A stretch of 61,607 nt of DNA, from contig DXEY01000155.1 of the NCBI GenBank assembly GCA_019114745.1, forward strand, positions 1 through 61,607, read 5' to 3'. Positions 1-8,754 of the stretch are shown piece by piece (position 1 is the stretch's first letter; each line of letters starts with the position of its first letter). The position numbers were made by a program, and so were the translations under genes. Source of the DNA: Candidatus Mediterraneibacter colneyensis (GTDB lineage: Bacteria > Bacillota > Clostridia > Lachnospirales > Lachnospiraceae). The notes under the pieces were generated by a model, which saw only the letters and a list, made by a program, of their open reading frames with translations, did no database searches and had not been told where the DNA came from.

Positions 1-73
1 GATCGGAGATATCACTTTTCATGAGGAACGAGATGTTATATAGTCTTGATATAGGAAAAGGAGGCTGTGTAAC

Positions 74-529
74 ATGGCATTAGGAGATAATATAAAAAAA
101 CTGAGAGAAGAGCGCCAACTTACCCAGCAGCAGCTTGCAGATACATTATACGTTTCAAGGCAGACTGTCTGCCGCTGGGAAAACGGTACGAGATGCCCGG
201 ATCTTATTATGGCGAAAAGACTGGCGGCAGAGTTTGGGATCAGTCTGGATGAACTGATCTCAGATCAGGATCTGGAGGAGCTGTCGGCGGAGAAGTATCC
301 GTTTCATACGGATCGGATAAAAAGGAGGAAACAACTTGAGGAAAAACAGAAGCGTATCCTCGAGTTTATCCAGATCGTGGGCGGGATCGTTCTTTTGATC
401 TCCGTATTCTGCCGGGTGCAGCTTGAAATACGCGTCCCGGTCTGGTGTTTCCTCATTGCCCTGTGTGCGGAGGCTGCGGCGTTTGCTGCGAGATACCGGA
501 TATCCAGGGAACTGGACCGGCTGTATTGA
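74..529 (+). CDS. XRE-family HTH regulator with membrane tail
   Basis: A 151-residue protein. Residues about 5-60 form a Cro/CI-type helix-turn-helix (IKKLREERQLTQQQLAD, then VSRQTVCRWENG), which is the DNA-binding domain. Residues about 98-138 form two hydrophobic stretches (GGIVLLISVF and WCFLIALCAEAAAF), so the repressor-like domain is probably tethered to the membrane. The start is supported by AAAGGAGG about 7 bases upstream. A strong hairpin follows the gene, so it is probably a single-gene unit. Its target is unknown. It lies just before the corrinoid genes, but nothing in the sequence ties it to them. Confidence 0.85.
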   Translation: MALGDNIKKLREERQLTQQQLADTLYVSRQTVCRWENGTRCPDLIMAKRLAAEFGISLDELISDQDLEELSAEKYPFHTDRIKRRKQLEEKQKRILEFIQIVGGIVLLISVFCRVQLEIRVPVWCFLIALCAEAAAFAARYRISRELDRLY

Positions 530-567
530 TAAACCGGAATATTAAAAATGTATTTGGTAAGAGATTC

Positions 568-592
568 CCCCGGGCGCCCAGCCCGGGGTTTT
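568..592 (+). terminator. Rho-independent terminator after the XRE gene
   Basis: Perfect 8-bp stem CCCCGGGC/GCCCGGGG with a 5-base loop, followed by TTTT. It separates the XRE gene from the cbiB promoter. Confidence 0.75.
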
Positions 593-626
593 CCATCTGA
601 CAGACAATCAGATTGTGCAAAATATA

Positions 627-656
627 TAGACATCGGATTATGATAGATGATACAAT
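627..656 (+). promoter_or_regulatory. Probable sigma-A promoter for cbiB operon
   Basis: TAGACA (627-632), an 18-bp spacer and TACAAT (651-656). The predicted transcript starts near 663, leaving a leader of only about 30 bases before the ATG at 693. That is far too short for a cobalamin riboswitch. Confidence 0.5.
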
Positions 657-692
657 GTGTCTGGCAGAAAACAGGAAATAAGGAATCAGGTT

Positions 693-1655
693 ATGATAAT
701 GTCATTAGCAGCCTGCGCAGCAGGTTTTTTACTGGATTTTATATTTGGGGATCCCGTATGGCTCTACCATCCGGTGCGGCTGATCGGAAGCGGGATATCT
801 CTCGGTGAGCGCCTGCTCCGCAGATGCTTCCGGGGCAGAGGGCTCATCTTTGGGGGCGCTGTCTTATGGATCATCATGGCGGGGCTTTCTTTTCTGATTC
901 CCTTTGGAGCGCTCGTTCTGGCTCAGAAGATCCATCCGGGCGTACGATTCGTCCTTGAGACCTTCTGGTGTTATCAGATCTTCGCGGCACGTTGCCTGTG
1001 CAAAGAGAGCGGAAAAGTATATGACAGGCTGAAGGAACAGGATCTGCCGGGGGCGCGCCATGCGGTCTCCATGATCGTGGGAAGGGATACCGGGAGTCTG
1101 AGCGCCGAAGGCGTGACGAAGGCGGCAGTGGAGACGGTGGCGGAGAACACATCCGATGGAGTGACAGCCCCCCTGATCTATATGCTGATCGGCGGCGCGC
1201 CTCTTGGATTTTTTTATAAGGCAGTGAATACAATGGACTCTATGCTGGGCTATAAAAATGAAAAATATATGTACTTTGGGCGTATTCCGGCGAGAATGGA
1301 CGATGTGTTCAACTATATCCCCGCGAGGATCACGGCGCTGTTTATGATTCTGTCCGCCTTTCTCTGCGGACTGAATGGAAAAAATGCGTGGAAAATATAC
1401 CGGAGAGACAGGCGGAAACATGCAAGCCCCAATTCGGCTCAGACGGAATCAGTCTGCGCCGGCGCCCTCGGCGTGCGCCTGGCAGGGGATGCGGTCTATT
1501 TCGGCAGGCTGCATAAGAAAGAATATCTCGGCGACGCGCTGCGCCCGATCGAGCCGGAGGATATCAAAAGAGCCGGACGCCTTATGTATGTAACGGCATT
1601 TCTTGTGCTGCTTGTCTTTGGAATGGTAAAAGCTGCGCTGATCGTACTGATATGA
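693..1655 (+). CDS. cbiB: Adenosylcobinamide-phosphate synthase CbiB
   Basis: Integral membrane enzyme of late cobalamin synthesis that joins an aminopropanol arm to adenosylcobyric acid. It is 320 residues from the chosen start, normal for CbiB/CobD. Near the N-terminus is the family motif around FGDPVWLYHPVRLIG, and in the middle the conserved AVETVAENTSDGV and APLIYMLIGGAPLGFFYKAVNTMDSM stretches; several hydrophobic segments fit a polytopic protein. An in-frame GTG at 657 exists but lies upstream of the predicted transcription start. The ATG at 693 has AAGGA about 8 bases before it. It is the first gene of a tight run cbiB-cobD-cbiP-hemC. Confidence 0.93.
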   Translation: MIMSLAACAAGFLLDFIFGDPVWLYHPVRLIGSGISLGERLLRRCFRGRGLIFGGAVLWIIMAGLSFLIPFGALVLAQKIHPGVRFVLETFWCYQIFAARCLCKESGKVYDRLKEQDLPGARHAVSMIVGRDTGSLSAEGVTKAAVETVAENTSDGVTAPLIYMLIGGAPLGFFYKAVNTMDSMLGYKNEKYMYFGRIPARMDDVFNYIPARITALFMILSAFLCGLNGKNAWKIYRRDRRKHASPNSAQTESVCAGALGVRLAGDAVYFGRLHKKEYLGDALRPIEPEDIKRAGRLMYVTAFLVLLVFGMVKAALIVLI

Positions 1656-1686
1656 GAAGCAATTCGGATCGGAGAGGAGAACTGGC

Positions 1687-2760
1687 ATGATATACGGACA
1701 TGGCGGAGACATCTATACATATGGCGATATGCTGGATTTTTCTGTAAATATTAATCCTCTGGGGCCGCCCGGGAAGGCAGTCGACGCGGCAAAACGCAGT
1801 ATGGATCAGATCACGGCGTATCCTGACAGCAGATGCCGGGAACTGAGGAAAAAGCTGGCGGATAAAGAGGGGATGCCCGAGGATTTCTATATATTCGGAA
1901 ACGGAGCGGCAGAGATCCTGTATACCCTTGTACTCGCCATAAAGCCGAAGCGCGCGCTTCTTCCGGTGCCTGCTTTTTCAGAGTATGAGCAGGCTCTTCG
2001 CAGCGGGGGCTGCCACATAGAGTATTATACTACTAAGCAGGAAAACGGGTTCTGCATTGATGAGGATTTTCTGTCAGAGATCACGGAGGACATTGACATT
2101 TTGTTTCTCTGTTCCCCGTCGAACCCTTCCGGACATGTGATCCGTCGGGAACTGCTGGAGCAGGTGGCGGTGCGGTGCGAAAAGCAGAACGTGCGCATGG
2201 TGCTGGACGAGTGTTTTGCCGGATTTCTGGAAGACCCGGGGCGGTATTCCATGCTGTGTTTTGCTGCGCAGTATAAGCAGCTCTTCCTCGTCCGTGCATT
2301 TACGAAGATCTATGCCATGCCGGGACTCAGGCTGGGGTATGGGATCACTTCCGACTGTGGTCTGCTGGAGGCGATGGAAGCGGCGCGCCAGCCCTGGAGC
2401 GTTTCGATCCCGGCACAGGCTGCGGGAACGGCTGCGCTGGACGATGAAGAAACAGTCAGCCGGGCCGGACGTTTCATATCGGAGCAGAGAGAGAAGATGG
2501 AAGAGAACCTGCGCAGACACGGGATCCGTTTTGTTCCGTCGGATGCGAATTTTATTCTCTTTTATACAGAGATAAATCTGTTTGAAGAATTAAAAAAATA
2601 CAGGATACTGATCCGCGACTGTTCCAATTACAGGGGACTCGGCAGAGGATGGTACCGGATCGCAGTGCGGACGGCAGAAGAAAATGCTGTCCTGATGAAA
2701 GCACTCGATGAGATCATGGCGGGCAGTACCGGAAAATATGCGAAGGAGGATGACAGATGA
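1687..2760 (+). CDS. cobD: CobD-like L-threonine-O-3-phosphate decarboxylase (PLP enzyme)
   Basis: Fold-type I PLP enzyme of the HisC/CobD group, 357 residues. The substrate-binding start (GNGAAEILYTLVLAIKP), the SPSNPSG motif and the Schiff-base lysine in AFTKIYAMPGLRLGYG are all present. HisC itself makes histidinol phosphate. Placement between cbiB and cbiP and the opening IYGHGGD argue instead for the decarboxylase that makes (R)-1-amino-2-propanol phosphate for CbiB. The start is preceded by GGAGAGGAGA. The stop overlaps the cbiP start by four bases (ATGA), indicating translational coupling. Activity as a plain aminotransferase cannot be excluded. Confidence 0.85.
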   Translation: MIYGHGGDIYTYGDMLDFSVNINPLGPPGKAVDAAKRSMDQITAYPDSRCRELRKKLADKEGMPEDFYIFGNGAAEILYTLVLAIKPKRALLPVPAFSEYEQALRSGGCHIEYYTTKQENGFCIDEDFLSEITEDIDILFLCSPSNPSGHVIRRELLEQVAVRCEKQNVRMVLDECFAGFLEDPGRYSMLCFAAQYKQLFLVRAFTKIYAMPGLRLGYGITSDCGLLEAMEAARQPWSVSIPAQAAGTAALDDEETVSRAGRFISEQREKMEENLRRHGIRFVPSDANFILFYTEINLFEELKKYRILIRDCSNYRGLGRGWYRIAVRTAEENAVLMKALDEIMAGSTGKYAKEDDR

Positions 2761-4304
2761 CCGGATCGATCATGATACAGGGCACGATGTCCAATGCGGG
2801 AAAAAGCGTTATTGCCGGCGGACTGTGCCGCGTGCTCAGGCAGGACGGATACAGAGTCGCGCCGTTTAAATCTCAGAATATGGCGCTAAATTCATTTATT
2901 ACGAAAGAAGGACTGGAGATGGGACGGGCACAGGTGATGCAGGCGGAGGCGGCAGGGATCGAACCTGTGGCGGCAATGAACCCGATCCTGCTGAAGCCGA
3001 CCAACGACACGGGCTCCCAGGTGATCATAAACGGCAGTCCGGTCGGTGTAATGTCAGCGGCTGAGTATTACAGACATAAGAAGGATTATATCCCATATAT
3101 CATGGACGCCTATCAGGAGCTTGCGCGGAAATACGATGTGATCGTGATCGAGGGGGCGGGCAGCCCGGCAGAGATCAACTTAAAGCAGGATGACATCGTA
3201 AATATGGGGTTGGCGGAGTTGGTGGACGCTCCTGTGCTCCTTGCGGGAGACATCGACCGGGGAGGGGTGTTCGCCCAGCTCATCGGTACGATCATGCTTT
3301 TAGAAGAGAAGGAAAGGCAGAGGATCAAAGGCCTGATCATCAATAAATTCCGTGGAGACGTTTCCATCCTTAAGCCCGGTCTTGACATGCTCGAAGAGCG
3401 GGCGCATATCCCGGTGACCGGCGTGGTTCCGTACTTCTATCTGGACATTGACGAAGAAGACAGCCTGACCGAGCGGTTCCACAGAAGAGGCACTGCAGGG
3501 CTGGCGGACGTGGCGGTGATCCGGCTTCCGAGGATTTCCAACTTTACAGATATTGCGCCTTTGGAGACGATGGAGGAAGTCAGCGTGCGCTACATTACAT
3601 CGCCTGCGGAGTTTGGGGAGCCTGACGCGGTGATCGTTCCGGGAAGCAAAAACACGATCCGGGATCTGCTCTGGATGCGCCAGAACGGGCTGGAGTCACA
3701 GATCCGGAAATTTGCATCCGGAGGCGGGCTTGTATTCGGGATCTGCGGCGGCTACCAGATGCTGGGGCTGGAGATCTCAGACCCGGAAGGCGTGGAGCAG
3801 CAGGGGACAGTCCGCGGCATGGGACTTCTCCCGGTGCGGACGGTATTCGGAGCGGAGAAGCGCAGGACGAGAGTGCGAGGGAAGTTCCTGGAAATGAAAG
3901 GGATCCTGAGGGAACTCTCGGGAACAGAGTTTGAAGGATATGAGATCCATATGGGAAAGAGCAGCCAGGAAGGAACTGAGAGCAGGCTCGTGGAGTTCTC
4001 CGAGGAGACGGGCGCCAAGAGCGGAGCCCGGGCGGGAGAGAGCCGCGCGGACGGAGCCCAGAAGGGAAATGTATACGGATGTTATATCCATGGGATCTTT
4101 GACGCGCCGGGCAGCGCGAAAGGGTTTGTCAGCGCCCTTCTGAAGAAGAACGGGTACGACGCCGGGCAGATACAGGTGCGCGACTGGAAAGCCTACAAGG
4201 AAGAACAGTATGATAAGCTGGCGGACATTATCCGGGAGAGCCTGGATATGGAGCAGATCTATCAGATTATAGAGAAAGGAAATGATATGCCATGCAGTCT
4301 GTAA
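2757..4304 (+). CDS. cbiP: Cobyric acid synthase CbiP/CobQ
   Basis: ATP-dependent amidotransferase that converts the b, d, e and g carboxylates of adenosylcobyrinic acid diamide to amides. It is 515 residues. The N-terminal dethiobiotin-synthetase-like ATPase has the P-loop GTMSNAGKSVIAGG and the FKSQNMALNS motif. The C-terminal class I glutaminase carries the nucleophile Cys in GICGGYQMLG and the His in CYIHGIFD. A charged, low-complexity insertion rich in Gly, Ala, Arg and Glu lies before that His, near residues 415-440. It overlaps cobD by 4 bases and hemC by 13 bases. Confidence 0.95.
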   Translation: MTGSIMIQGTMSNAGKSVIAGGLCRVLRQDGYRVAPFKSQNMALNSFITKEGLEMGRAQVMQAEAAGIEPVAAMNPILLKPTNDTGSQVIINGSPVGVMSAAEYYRHKKDYIPYIMDAYQELARKYDVIVIEGAGSPAEINLKQDDIVNMGLAELVDAPVLLAGDIDRGGVFAQLIGTIMLLEEKERQRIKGLIINKFRGDVSILKPGLDMLEERAHIPVTGVVPYFYLDIDEEDSLTERFHRRGTAGLADVAVIRLPRISNFTDIAPLETMEEVSVRYITSPAEFGEPDAVIVPGSKNTIRDLLWMRQNGLESQIRKFASGGGLVFGICGGYQMLGLEISDPEGVEQQGTVRGMGLLPVRTVFGAEKRRTRVRGKFLEMKGILRELSGTEFEGYEIHMGKSSQEGTESRLVEFSEETGAKSGARAGESRADGAQKGNVYGCYIHGIFDAPGSAKGFVSALLKKNGYDAGQIQVRDWKAYKEEQYDKLADIIRESLDMEQIYQIIEKGNDMPCSL

Positions 4305-5179
4305 TACGGATCGGGAGCAGAGAAAGCCTCCTTGCGGTGAGGCAGGCGGAGATCATACGGGAGCAGATCATGCGCGCTGACCCGGAAGTGACGGTGGAGA
4401 TCGTCACCATGAAGACGACCGGAGATAAGATCCTGGATAAAAGCCTGTCTGCCATAGGCGGGAAAGGGCTTTTTGTCAAAGAACTGGATCGCGCCCTCCT
4501 GGATGGGAGGATCGATATCGCCGTTCACAGTTTAAAGGATATGCCGATGGAAACCGATCCAGAGATCCCCATACTGGCGTACGGGAAGAGGGAAGATCCC
4601 CGGGATGTCCTTCTGTACCGGAAGGGACTGGAGGAACTGCCTGAGCGCGCGGTGATCGGGACATCGAGCAGGCGCCGGATGATCCAGCTTAAGAAGCTCT
4701 GTCCTGAGTATATTTTTAAGGGAATCCGGGGAAATGTCCAGACGAGGATGCGGAAACTGGAGAGCGAAGGATTCGACGGAACCCTTCTTGCGGCGGCAGG
4801 GCTGAAGCGGCTTGGAATGGAAGATGTGATCAGCCGTTATCTCTCCGTGGATGAGATGATCCCGGCAGCAGGCCAGGGCATCCTTGCCGTGCAGGGCAGA
4901 AAGGGAGCGTCCTACCGCTGGCTGAAAGACATCGATGTGCCGGAGAGCCGGTATGCGGCGCTTTCAGAACGGCAGTTTATCCGTGTGACCGGAGGAGACT
5001 GCACCTCCCCCTGCGCAGCGCATGCACAGGTACAGGGAAATGAGCTGAAGCTGACCGGGCTTTACTATGACGAAAAGACTCAGACTTATTCGGTTGACAC
5101 GGCAGTGACAGACGTTTCAGATGCCCGGCAGGCAGGAGAGACCCTTGCCGGGAGGCTCATGGGGCGTGCTACTTACTGA
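4292..5179 (+). CDS. hemC: Porphobilinogen deaminase HemC
   Basis: Polymerises four porphobilinogens to hydroxymethylbilane, the shared precursor of corrinoids, siroheme and heme. It is 295 residues, normal length. Visible motifs are IRIGSRESLLAVRQAE at the start, VHSLKDMP, and IGTSSRRR for substrate and cofactor binding. The dipyrromethane-attachment region reads GGDCTSPCAAHA. Most HemC proteins have GGC followed by variable residues and P, so the attachment Cys sits one residue later here. It overlaps the end of cbiP and is convergent with the small DMT transporter, sharing a few bases at the 3' end. Confidence 0.93.
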   Translation: MQSVIRIGSRESLLAVRQAEIIREQIMRADPEVTVEIVTMKTTGDKILDKSLSAIGGKGLFVKELDRALLDGRIDIAVHSLKDMPMETDPEIPILAYGKREDPRDVLLYRKGLEELPERAVIGTSSRRRMIQLKKLCPEYIFKGIRGNVQTRMRKLESEGFDGTLLAAAGLKRLGMEDVISRYLSVDEMIPAAGQGILAVQGRKGASYRWLKDIDVPESRYAALSERQFIRVTGGDCTSPCAAHAQVQGNELKLTGLYYDEKTQTYSVDTAVTDVSDARQAGETLAGRLMGRATY

Positions 5180-5594
5180 TGAGGAACAGCCCTAACATGC
5201 ATACGGCGATGCCGATGACCTGCTGAAGGGTGAGGGTTTCCTTATAGAGCAAGAATCCCACTACGACGAGGATGCAGGCAAGGGCAATGTTGGCGGTGAG
5301 AGAGGCAGTATTGACCTGCCACCCGGCGCGGTAGACATAGATATAGCCAAATTCCAGCGCAACGATGCTTGCGCCGAGCAGCGGGGCAGTCCAGTTGATC
5401 CGCGAGATCTCCTCGGACAGTTTCAGATGCCCTCCCTGGAAACAGTATAAGACAAATGCGCACAGCGCGGCAGTCAGATAGGTGACTGTCAGGGAAAACA
5501 GAGCGTTTGCCTGCGCCGGGGTCGATTTGGTAATAATGTTGTATGCCACGTTTGCGAGGACGACCATTCCGATCGGCCATAAATAGTTCCACAT
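5169..5594 (-). CDS. Small EamA/DMT-type membrane transporter
   Basis: A 141-residue very hydrophobic protein with about five membrane helices, half the size of a full EamA drug/metabolite transporter. The C-terminal ANIALACILVVVGFLLYKETLTLQQVIGI stretch, with the conserved YKE(x)L...Q..GI pattern, is typical of the EamA repeat. Half-size members work as dimers. A TTG six codons upstream is in frame, but it overlaps the AAAGGAG ribosome binding site that serves the ATG at 5594. Substrate unknown. It points against its neighbours and sits between hemC and cobA-hemD. Confidence 0.75.
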   Translation of the reverse strand: MWNYLWPIGMVVLANVAYNIITKSTPAQANALFSLTVTYLTAALCAFVLYCFQGGHLKLSEEISRINWTAPLLGASIVALEFGYIYVYRAGWQVNTASLTANIALACILVVVGFLLYKETLTLQQVIGIAVCMLGLFLISK

Positions 5595-5682
5595 GATAAT
5601 CGCTCCTTTCAAATCAAAAATAATACTATCATAAACAAGAAAAGTAGAGAAGTTAAAAATAGAAAAGGCGGTAAGAGATCAG

Positions 5683-7278
5683 ATGATGACAGAGAATCAT
5701 AACATATCGGACAATAAAGCAGCGGAAGATATGAAAATGACCGGGAAAGTATGGCTTGCCGGGGCGGGACCGGGCGACGCCGGGCTTTTGACAGTCCGGG
5801 CGGCAGAACTGATCGGGACGGCAGATGTGATAGTTTACGACGCGCTGATCAGTGCGGAACTGCTGAGCCGTATCCCCCATGAAACAGAGACGATCTACGT
5901 GGGAAAACACGCGGGCAATCATCCGGTCCCGCAGGAGGAGATCAACCAGATCCTGGTGAGGGAGGCAAAGAAAGGGAAGAAAGTCCTCCGGCTAAAGGGC
6001 GGCGATCCGTTCGTGTTCGGCCGCGGCGGTGAGGAGCTGGAGGCGCTTATTGGCGAGGGGATTCCGTTTGAAGTCGTTCCGGGCATCACGTCATCTGTGG
6101 CGGTTCCGGCGTATGCGGGGATCCCTGTGACTCACCGGGATTTTACATCTTCCTTCCATGTCATTACCGGACACGCGCGCAAAGACGGCACGCTGAATAT
6201 TGATTTCGAGTCCCTTGTCCGTCTGAACGGGACGCTTGTATTCCTGATGAGCGTATCGTCGATGGAACGGATTTTAGGCGGTCTTATGGATGCCGGGATG
6301 AGCCCGGATATGCCGGCGGCAGTGCTCGAGAGGGGTACCACTGCCCGGCAGCGCAGAGTGACCGCGACAGTCGGGACGCTGAAAGAAGAGAGCGAGAGGG
6401 CAGGCATCCGCACGCCTGCGATCATCCTTGTGGGAAAAGTGTGCGCGCTCTCAAAGGAACTCCACTGGGCGGAGGACCGGCCGCTGGGCGGACGGCAGTT
6501 CCTGCTGACCCGTCCCCGGAGAAACAGTTCGGTTCTCGCCGGGATGCTGAAGGATCTGGGAGCCCAGGTCATCGAGATGCCAGCCATCCACACGGAGCCG
6601 ATCTCGCCGAATGAGCCCCTGCAGGAGGCGCTTGTACGGTCTGGCAGTGAGGAACGGGGCAGATGGCTCGTATTTACCAGCCCTGTGGGTGTATCGGTGT
6701 TTTTTGATGAGTTAAAAGAGATGAAGATGGACCTGAGATCGGTGCTCTGCGGGAAAAGCCCGGTCAGGATTGGCGCCATCGGATCGGCGACTGCCGCGGC
6801 TCTGGAAGAGCACGGGCTGATCGCGGATGTGGTGCCCGGGACATACAGCGCAGGCGAACTGGGAAGAGCGATTGCCGGAAAGGCGGAGCCGGGAGAGCAT
6901 GTGCTGATCGTGCGGGCGGAGAAAGGATCGGAGGAACTTCTGCCTCCGCTTGAGGAAAAGGGCCTTGACGTCTGTGACATTCCGCTCTACCGGACAGTAT
7001 ACGAAGTCAGTCCGGTATTGCGCAGAGAAGTCGCTCATATGCTGGAGAACGGCGAGATCGATGCGGTGACATTTACCAGCGGTTCTACTGTCCGCGGATT
7101 TGCCCGCGCGATGGGAGAGACCGACTACAGCCGGATCTGTGCGGTCTGTATCGGTGAGCAGACGGCGCGCGCGGCAAAAGAGTATGGGATGCATATTGAG
7201 ATCGCAGAGGAAGCATCTATGGATTCGATGACAGAGAAGATCACAGAGCTGTTCGGGAGATCCGGGCAGAGCATATAG
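5683..7278 (+). CDS. cobA-hemD: Fused uroporphyrinogen-III methyltransferase / uroporphyrinogen-III synthase (CobA-HemD)
   Basis: 531-residue bifunctional protein. Residues about 20-265 are the SAM-dependent methyltransferase, with VWLAGAGPGDAGLLTVRA, LRLKGGDPFVFGRGGEE, the GIPVTHRD loop and a late GTTARQRRV. It makes precorrin-2. Residues about 275-525 are the HemD cyclase, with LTRPRRNSSVLAGML and the conserved FTSGSTVRGFA near the end. With HemC this takes porphobilinogen to precorrin-2. Two adjacent ATGs (5683 and 5686) follow a moderate AAGGCGG site. This fusion is common in Clostridia. Confidence 0.95.
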   Translation: MMTENHNISDNKAAEDMKMTGKVWLAGAGPGDAGLLTVRAAELIGTADVIVYDALISAELLSRIPHETETIYVGKHAGNHPVPQEEINQILVREAKKGKKVLRLKGGDPFVFGRGGEELEALIGEGIPFEVVPGITSSVAVPAYAGIPVTHRDFTSSFHVITGHARKDGTLNIDFESLVRLNGTLVFLMSVSSMERILGGLMDAGMSPDMPAAVLERGTTARQRRVTATVGTLKEESERAGIRTPAIILVGKVCALSKELHWAEDRPLGGRQFLLTRPRRNSSVLAGMLKDLGAQVIEMPAIHTEPISPNEPLQEALVRSGSEERGRWLVFTSPVGVSVFFDELKEMKMDLRSVLCGKSPVRIGAIGSATAAALEEHGLIADVVPGTYSAGELGRAIAGKAEPGEHVLIVRAEKGSEELLPPLEEKGLDVCDIPLYRTVYEVSPVLRREVAHMLENGEIDAVTFTSGSTVRGFARAMGETDYSRICAVCIGEQTARAAKEYGMHIEIAEEASMDSMTEKITELFGRSGQSI

Positions 7279-7296
7279 GAGGATTGGAAGAAAACG

Positions 7297-8025
7297 ATGA
7301 AAAACGAATATGACGATCTCCGTTTTTTTGAACAGTACGCCCAGATGACGCGGAGCAGGGAAGGACTGGCAGGCGCAGGCGAATGGAATCAGCTAAAGGA
7401 AATGTTCCCGCCGCTTTCCGGCAGGAAGGTGCTAGATCTTGGCTGCGGGTATGGGTGGCACTGTAAATACGCCGCAGAGCAGGGGGCGGATGAAGTGCTC
7501 GGGATCGATGCCAGCGAGCGGATGATCCGGGAAGCGATACGGCGCAATCCGGATGAGCGGATCACCTATCGGATCCAGCCCATTGAGGAGTACGGATATC
7601 CGGAAGAGGCGTGGGACTGCGTGGTATCAAATCTCGCCCTGCACTATATCGAAGATATCGACGCTGTATTTCATGCGGTATACCGTACATTGAAAAAAGG
7701 CGGAACCTTCCTCCTTAATATCGAGCATCCGGTCTTTACCGCAGGGACGGGACAGGACTGGATCTGTGATGAGAAAGGCGAGCCACTGTACTGGCCGGTG
7801 GACGACTACTTTTATCCAGGACAGAGAAAGACGCATTTTCTCGGATGCGAGGTAATCAAGTACCACCATACCCTGACCCAGATCCTCAATGGACTGCTGG
7901 GATGCGGCTTTGAGCTGAGGAGAGTGGAGGAGGCGCAGCCCCCGGAAGAGATGATGGATCTTCCCGGGATGAAAGACGAGATGCGCCGTCCGATGATGCT
8001 GATGATCCGGGCGGAAAAACGGTAG
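7297..8025 (+). CDS. Class I SAM-dependent methyltransferase
   Basis: A 242-residue Rossmann methyltransferase. The SAM-binding motif I is VLDLGCGYGWHCKYAA at about residues 47-62, followed by the acidic end of strand 2 (VLGIDAS), motif IV DCVVSNLALHYIED and the post-motif KKGGTFLLNIEHPVF. It resembles the UbiE/Methyltransf_11 group. Substrate unknown. It is only 18 bases after cobA-hemD and shares its direction, so it is probably cotranscribed, but the sequence does not place it in the corrinoid pathway. Convergent with the TetR gene after 6 bases. Confidence 0.85.
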   Translation: MKNEYDDLRFFEQYAQMTRSREGLAGAGEWNQLKEMFPPLSGRKVLDLGCGYGWHCKYAAEQGADEVLGIDASERMIREAIRRNPDERITYRIQPIEEYGYPEEAWDCVVSNLALHYIEDIDAVFHAVYRTLKKGGTFLLNIEHPVFTAGTGQDWICDEKGEPLYWPVDDYFYPGQRKTHFLGCEVIKYHHTLTQILNGLLGCGFELRRVEEAQPPEEMMDLPGMKDEMRRPMMLMIRAEKR

Positions 8026-8031
8026 ATCCCG

Positions 8032-8604
8032 TCAGAGGAGAGGACGTAGACATCTTACGATCTTTTCGATTGTCTCTACAAATACATCCGTGTCTGCCTG
8101 GGGGTTGTTCAGGTAGGCATGGTACGTCCCCTGGATGCAGTAGGAGAGGAGCACCTGCTTGGCGGGATCTTCCGCGTATTCCGGGTATTTGCGGAAGATC
8201 ACTTCTTTGAGCGCCCGGTCAAGGCGGACGCCCAGATGGCTCTGCCCTCTGCCGGAAAACAGGATGCGGATCAGGGATGCCTGCGACATGAATGCCAGGC
8301 AGAGTTCCCGGGTGAATGCATCAGAGTTCTCCGTGGTATAGTCTTTCAGGTGGGAGATGCCGCCGATGATCGAAGCTACCGTCTCCTGTTCCATCGCCTC
8401 GGAGAGCGCATAGATATCTTCATAATGGGAGTAAAATGTGGACTTGTTGATCATTGCCAGCCCGCACAGTTCTTTTACCGTGATCTTTTCGAGCGGCTTT
8501 TTTGCCCTTAATTCAATAAATGCGTTTTTGATTGCTGCCTCAGTCTTACGGATCCTCAGATCCGTTTTATTTTTTGCTTCTTCCATGCTGATCTCCCCTT
8601 CCAT
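8032..8604 (-). CDS. TetR-family transcriptional regulator
   Basis: 190 residues. The N-terminal TetR HTH spans about residues 15-60: TEAAIKNAFIELRAKKPLEKITVKEL, then NKSTFYSHYEDIYAL, the usual recognition-helix pattern. The C-terminal ligand and dimer domain is helical and not diagnostic (TetR_C group). It is divergent from glgB with a 150-bp intergenic region rich in repeats, which makes glgB or the regulator itself the obvious candidate target. A second in-frame ATG lies five codons after the first. Confidence 0.85.
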   Translation of the reverse strand: MEGEISMEEAKNKTDLRIRKTEAAIKNAFIELRAKKPLEKITVKELCGLAMINKSTFYSHYEDIYALSEAMEQETVASIIGGISHLKDYTTENSDAFTRELCLAFMSQASLIRILFSGRGQSHLGVRLDRALKEVIFRKYPEYAEDPAKQVLLSYCIQGTYHAYLNNPQADTDVFVETIEKIVRCLRPLL

Positions 8605-8617
8605 AGTCCGGCTTCCC

Positions 8618-8735
8618 GGATAATCCGACGATTGTGCCGGAACCGTCGGTTATCCGACAGACAACCGGAATTGCCTGTGGATATTTCCCAAAGTTAAGGA
8701 TAATCTGATTATAAGACAAAAAACGACTCGTGTCG
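8618..8735. promoter_or_regulatory. Repeat-rich tetR-glgB intergenic region with candidate operators
   Basis: The motif GGATAATCYGA occurs twice as a direct repeat 80 bp apart (8618-8628 and 8698-8708). A near-perfect inverted repeat ATAATCCGACG...CGTCGGTTAT lies around 8619-8652. The dyad CGAC-TCGT-GTCG is at 8724-8735, just after a possible -10 TATAAG at 8710. These are candidate TetR binding sites; which one is used cannot be told from sequence. Confidence 0.4.
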
Positions 8736-8754
8736 ATTAAAATGGAGGGAGATC

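Noticed and set aside
541..692. Cobalamin riboswitch before cbiB
   Set aside because: Only about 130 bases are present, with a terminator and promoter occupying most of them; no B12-box-like sequence seen.
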